A stretch of DNA of 6,353 nucleotides from Synechococcus sp. UW140. Its GTDB lineage: Bacteria; Cyanobacteriota; Cyanobacteriia; PCC-6307; Cyanobiaceae. The notes beneath the pieces are model-generated. The model ran no database searches, was not told the origin of the DNA, and worked only from the letters and a program-made list of their open reading frames with translations. Shown here piece after piece: positions 3,472 through 6,353 of the stretch. Each line of letters opens with the position of its first letter. The first letter of the stretch is position 1. The translations under genes were made by a program, and so were the position numbers. The stretch is from positions 1 through 6,353 of the forward strand of contig CAMDWF010000139.1 of assembly GCA_945878795.1 (NCBI GenBank), written 5' to 3'.

Positions 3472-6251
3472 GCCGCCCTTCCCAACCCATGCCCCGTCTG
3501 CGTTGCCTCCCCATGGATTCCCGGTACGTTGCCGCCATTGCCCCCGGGGGAGCCAGCCAAGTCCGGCTTCGGGCCCTCAGCCTGTCGCTTGCCTTCTTGG
3601 CGGCCACTGGTGGGGTGGGCGGCTGGACCGCTGCGGTCCAGGCCCAGGGCGTTGCCCAAGGCCAGGTGGTTGGTACCAACCAGCGGCTCAATCTGCGTGT
3701 GCGGCGCCAGAGCGATGGGGTCGAGGTGGTGATCGAGGGGGTCGGTGCGGCGCCGGAACTGCAGCAGACCACCCGGGGCGCGGTGTGGCTGGGGCGGTTG
3801 TTGACCTCCCGTCCGGCGCTGCTGCCGGCGGGCGGCCAACGGCTGGCGGTGCCGGAGGCCGGTTTCCAGAGCCTCTCGTTGGTGGGCGCCGGCCAGTTGT
3901 TTGAATTGCAGATCACGCCGATTCCGGGCTATCCCCTGGGCCGGCCGGTGGTGAGCGCCGATGGCCGCGATCTGATTCTGAGTTTTGCCGCCAGCGGCCA
4001 GCCCAGCCAGCAAACCAGCAGCCTGGATCTGCGCCGGCCGGGCCGGGTGAGCGAACCCAGCGCCGCCTATGTGCCGCCGCTGCAACCGCGGGCCGTGGCG
4101 CCGCCGGTGGGGGACATGGCGGTGGGCACGATGCTGATCACCAACAGCAGCTATCTGAATGTCAGCGGTCCGCCGGTGACGATGACGCTGAAGAATGCGC
4201 CAGCCCGTGATGTATTGATGGCCCTGAGCCGGCTGGGGGGCTATGGGTTTGTGTTTGTGGAAGATTCGAAAAGGGCTGATAACGCTGCGCCTAATGTTTT
4301 CGCCTCTCAATTGCCGATTTCGATTTCGTTTCGCAATGAAAACTACGGCCAGGCTCTGAATTCGGCCTTACTTGCGGCGGGGCTGCAGGCCAAACGGCAG
4401 GGAAATACTATTCTGGCAGGGGCCAATGTGCTGGGCAAGAGTTTTGGGGCCCAGCTCTCCAAGGTGTATCGGCTGAATCAGATAAGCTCTAACTCAGCGG
4501 CTGATTATCTGGCCAATTTGGGGGCTCAGGTTAAAAAAACTAATGAGGTGAGGACTGCCGTCAGCACTGGGATAAGTCAAGCCGATGCGGTGGCTACAAG
4601 CAATACATCATCCACCACGCAATACAGCACCACCACTGATGTCAGATCCTACGGAGCCGACACAGGTCCGCTCTTGGGGCTTCTGGTAACCACCGATCCT
4701 CGCCTATCCACCATCACCTTGGTGGGTGAGGCACGGGTGGTTTCAGTGGCTGAATCTTATCTGCGCCAGCTGGATCTGCGACAGCGCCAGGTGGCGCTTT
4801 CGGTAAAAATTCTAGACGTTTCTCTAGATAATGTAAAAACACTTGACAATAGTTTTGCATTTCGTTATGGTAACAATTTTATAGTTAACAATGCTGGCCA
4901 GTTGCAAGGCGCTTTTGGTGGCTTGCTGCCTCCGAGGGGGGATGCTTTCAGCGACGAAAATACACGCCAGACTTTCTCGAGTAATTCAAATAGTTCAGGG
5001 GGGACAAGCACATTCGGTAATTCTAATTTTTCTAATAATGGAACAGCCGGGTCAAACTCATTAAATAATTCTAGTTCTTCGAATAGTGGTAGTAGCGGAA
5101 CCACTTTTAAAATTGATAATACTGATACTCTTTCGTTCCAGGATGCTTCAAATGTATCTAGTTATCTTAAGCAGCAAGATTTGAATGTGACATCTACTTT
5201 CCCAAGCACAGCTTCTGGTACACTTCTTTCTGTTGATAAGGGTTTAAGTACAGACCAGTCAACTAAAATAAGTTCGGCATTGTCAAGTATATTAGGAAGG
5301 TCGGTAACCGCATCTACCCAAAGCAATTTCAGCAATTCAAACAACTCTTCCAACAACAGCTCAAATACTACGAATAATTCTAATTCAGGCAACTCATCCA
5401 ATAATAACTCTAATTCGTTTAACAATTCAAATTCCTACAATGGTTCTAATAATCGAAATCCCGGCCTTTTGTATCCAAGGAATAATTTTTATAGCTTTGT
5501 TCAGGCCATGATAGAATCAAGGAGTTCAAAAGTGTTGGCCAGTCCAACCTTGATACTCAGCGAAAATTCTGAAGAGTTACGTAAGGGTGAAGATAGCCAA
5601 GCTCTCAATATTTCTAATCTTTCCACTGGATCTAGTGGATCCAGTGGGTCGGGTGGTTCTGGTGGCACTAATTCGGACAGTATTGCTTCCATAGGTCGCA
5701 CAAAGGCCAATGAGTCTTACGTGACCGTTGGAGAACAGGTGATCACCAATTACACCGTGACCACCGGCACCCAGGGCAATGGCAACTCCTGCCAGCCCAG
5801 CTTCGGCATCGCCGGACTCACCTTTGGGGCACGTATTTCCAAGATCGATGACAACGGCTTTGTCACCTTCTCGATGTCGCCAGCGATCACCGCAGCCCTA
5901 AGGCAGCAGGTCATACCCGGTTGTGGCCCCATCGACATCTTGGCGGTACGCCGTCTCGACACCGGTAGCGCCCGCGTACGTGATGGCCAGACCCTGGTTA
6001 TGACCGGGGTTATTTCCGATGCCGACCGTGAGGAAGTCTCCAAATGGCCAATTCTTGGTGATTTGCCTATTATTGGTCAGTTTTTCCGAAATAGTTCTAA
6101 CAACCGTGGCAAGCGTGAACTTGTGATCCTGGTAACACCGCACATCATTAACGATACCGACGGGGGTAATTTTGGTTACGGCTATCAAGCAGGTACAACC
6201 GAGGGGCGCCGTTTAGTCGCTGATCCGAATGGATTGATTGGGCCTCGCTAA
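3468..6251 (+). CDS. pilQ: Type IV pilus secretin (PilQ-like) with long Asn/Ser-rich insertion
   Basis: This is the outer-membrane secretin, a ring-forming gated pore for the pilus, 927 residues from TTG 3468 (TTGA overlap with pilO). In-frame ATGs at 3489 and 3513 are alternatives; none has a clear ribosome site. A signal peptide is visible: VRLR, a hydrophobic core ALSLSLAFLAATGGVGG, then a cut near AVQA/QG (residue 59). Domains in order: AMIN-like, 70-172; Pro-rich linker, 175-215; N0/STN domain, about 235-325 (VTMTLKNAPARDVLMALSRL); N1-like domain, 330-436, with a Ser/Thr-rich loop; secretin core, 438-895. The core has RQRQVALSVKILDVS, then about 190 extra residues, then FVQAMIESRSSKVLASPTL (692-695 SPTL), VTVGEQV (752-758) and the secretin signature WPILGDLPIIGQFFR (860-874) with ELVILVTPHII (884-894). 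The gene ends with tandem TAA stops. DNA from about 4250 to 5715 is AT-rich, unlike its flanks. The family is certain; type IV pilus rather than type II secretion follows from the neighbours. Confidence 0.93.
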   Translation: MSRPSQPMPRLRCLPMDSRYVAAIAPGGASQVRLRALSLSLAFLAATGGVGGWTAAVQAQGVAQGQVVGTNQRLNLRVRRQSDGVEVVIEGVGAAPELQQTTRGAVWLGRLLTSRPALLPAGGQRLAVPEAGFQSLSLVGAGQLFELQITPIPGYPLGRPVVSADGRDLILSFAASGQPSQQTSSLDLRRPGRVSEPSAAYVPPLQPRAVAPPVGDMAVGTMLITNSSYLNVSGPPVTMTLKNAPARDVLMALSRLGGYGFVFVEDSKRADNAAPNVFASQLPISISFRNENYGQALNSALLAAGLQAKRQGNTILAGANVLGKSFGAQLSKVYRLNQISSNSAADYLANLGAQVKKTNEVRTAVSTGISQADAVATSNTSSTTQYSTTTDVRSYGADTGPLLGLLVTTDPRLSTITLVGEARVVSVAESYLRQLDLRQRQVALSVKILDVSLDNVKTLDNSFAFRYGNNFIVNNAGQLQGAFGGLLPPRGDAFSDENTRQTFSSNSNSSGGTSTFGNSNFSNNGTAGSNSLNNSSSSNSGSSGTTFKIDNTDTLSFQDASNVSSYLKQQDLNVTSTFPSTASGTLLSVDKGLSTDQSTKISSALSSILGRSVTASTQSNFSNSNNSSNNSSNTTNNSNSGNSSNNNSNSFNNSNSYNGSNNRNPGLLYPRNNFYSFVQAMIESRSSKVLASPTLILSENSEELRKGEDSQALNISNLSTGSSGSSGSGGSGGTNSDSIASIGRTKANESYVTVGEQVITNYTVTTGTQGNGNSCQPSFGIAGLTFGARISKIDDNGFVTFSMSPAITAALRQQVIPGCGPIDILAVRRLDTGSARVRDGQTLVMTGVISDADREEVSKWPILGDLPIIGQFFRNSSNNRGKRELVILVTPHIINDTDGGNFGYGYQAGTTEGRRLVADPNGLIGPR
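4977..5105 (+). repeat. First Asn/Ser/Gly-rich low-complexity tract of the secretin
   Basis: The tract codes for residues 504-546, built almost only from Asn, Ser, Gly and Thr with occasional Phe, Ala and Leu. At DNA level it is made of AAT, AGT, TCT and TCA codons and is strikingly AT-rich against the neighbouring GC-rich DNA. It lies inside the secretin core, after the first core strand. Confidence 0.85.
5322..5459 (+). repeat. Second Asn/Ser-rich low-complexity tract of the secretin
   Basis: The tract codes for residues 619-664, nearly an unbroken mixture of Asn and Ser (for example NSNNSSNNSSNTTNNSNS) with a few Phe, Tyr and Gly. Short AAY-TCN codon pairs recur without a strict period. 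It ends just before the conserved secretin segment beginning PRNNFYSFVQAMIE. Confidence 0.88.
5628..5663 (+). repeat. Degenerate 9-bp tandem repeat encoding a Gly/Ser linker
   Basis: There are four 9-base units: GGATCTAGT, GGATCCAGT, GGGTCGGGT and GGTTCTGGT. They encode GSSGSSGSGGSG (residues 721-732). The unit length is a multiple of three, so copy changes would lengthen or shorten the linker without breaking the frame. It lies between the SPTL strand and the VTVGEQV strand of the secretin core, where most family members have a short turn. Confidence 0.8.
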
Positions 6252-6353
6252 TAAGGGCTTCCTGAGGCACCCATAACCTCTACGGAGCAAATGACTATAG
6301 CGACGTTCTTTTATTATGGTAAATTGTAATCAGTATCTTCTGGCTTAGCAGAA
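6252..6353 (+). other. AT-rich non-coding end of window
   Basis: About 100 bases follow the secretin stop, beginning with a second in-frame TAA. I see no stable hairpin with a T-run. TATTAT at 6312-6317 resembles a -10 box, but only a poor -35 match (ATGACT, 6291-6296) lies upstream and at short spacing, so a promoter for the next gene is possible but unproven. A 12-codon ATG frame at 6291 ends at a TAA and is not convincing. Confidence 0.4.

Noticed and set aside
3368..3904. Open frame of 178 codons on the plus strand overlapping the end of pilO and start of pilQ
   Set aside because: It is out of frame with recognised proteins and encodes Pro/Gly/Arg-rich sequence typical of a shifted GC-rich frame; the secretin signal peptide and AMIN-like domain explain the same bases.
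2988..4310. Long open frame of 440 codons on the minus strand opposite pilO and pilQ
   Set aside because: It is a shadow of GC-rich codons in the real genes; its protein is rich in Arg, Gly, His and Gln without domains, and the plus strand here has clear PilO and secretin motifs.
4977..5459. Asn/Ser tracts as a CRISPR array or other regular repeat
   Set aside because: The repetition is at codon level without a fixed period or spacers, and it stays in frame with the secretin throughout.
6254..6273. Possible terminator after the secretin (GGG...CCC with CCTGAGG)
   Set aside because: Only three outer pairs form, the inner palindrome is offset, and no T-run follows directly.

Overview
The window looks like chromosomal DNA from a cyanobacterium, probably a GC-rich picocyanobacterium of the Synechococcus/Cyanobium type. 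This rests on three things. The pilM-N-O-Q order without a pilP gene is the known cyanobacterial arrangement. There is one copy of the cyanobacterial HIP1 octamer (GCGATCGC) at 622-629. The proteins also have a picocyanobacterial look. The genus is inference, because no 16S rRNA or other marker is present.

Layout: five protein genes lie on the + strand with almost no space between them. At 1-959 is the 3' part of pyrD, encoding class 2 (quinone-dependent) dihydroorotate dehydrogenase; its start lies outside the window. After a 36-base gap come four type IV pilus genes at 996-6251: a divergent pilM, pilN, pilO and a secretin (pilQ). Each adjacent pil pair overlaps by four bases (ATGA, ATGA, TTGA), so the four are almost certainly one transcript with coupled translation. 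The final 102 bases hold no supportable gene.

How the genes work together: in known type IV pilus machines PilM is a cytoplasmic actin-like ring protein that grips the N-terminus of PilN. PilN and PilO are inner-membrane proteins with periplasmic ferredoxin-like domains that form the alignment complex, and the PilQ secretin is the outer-membrane pore through which the pilus leaves. All four are present here. pyrD is a pyrimidine synthesis gene and is probably only a neighbour.

Most worth a second look: (1) an uninterrupted run of ten G inside pilO, the kind of tract that can slip and switch a gene off, placed upstream of the coupled pilQ; (2) a long, AT-rich, Asn/Ser-rich insertion inside the secretin core, unlike the GC-rich DNA around it; (3) a PilM that seems to have lost its nucleotide-binding motifs, together with a PilN lacking the usual PilM-binding N-terminal motif; (4) a Pro/Ala/Gly-rich, collagen-like insertion within PilO. 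I see no RNA gene, CRISPR array, insertion sequence or convincing terminator.
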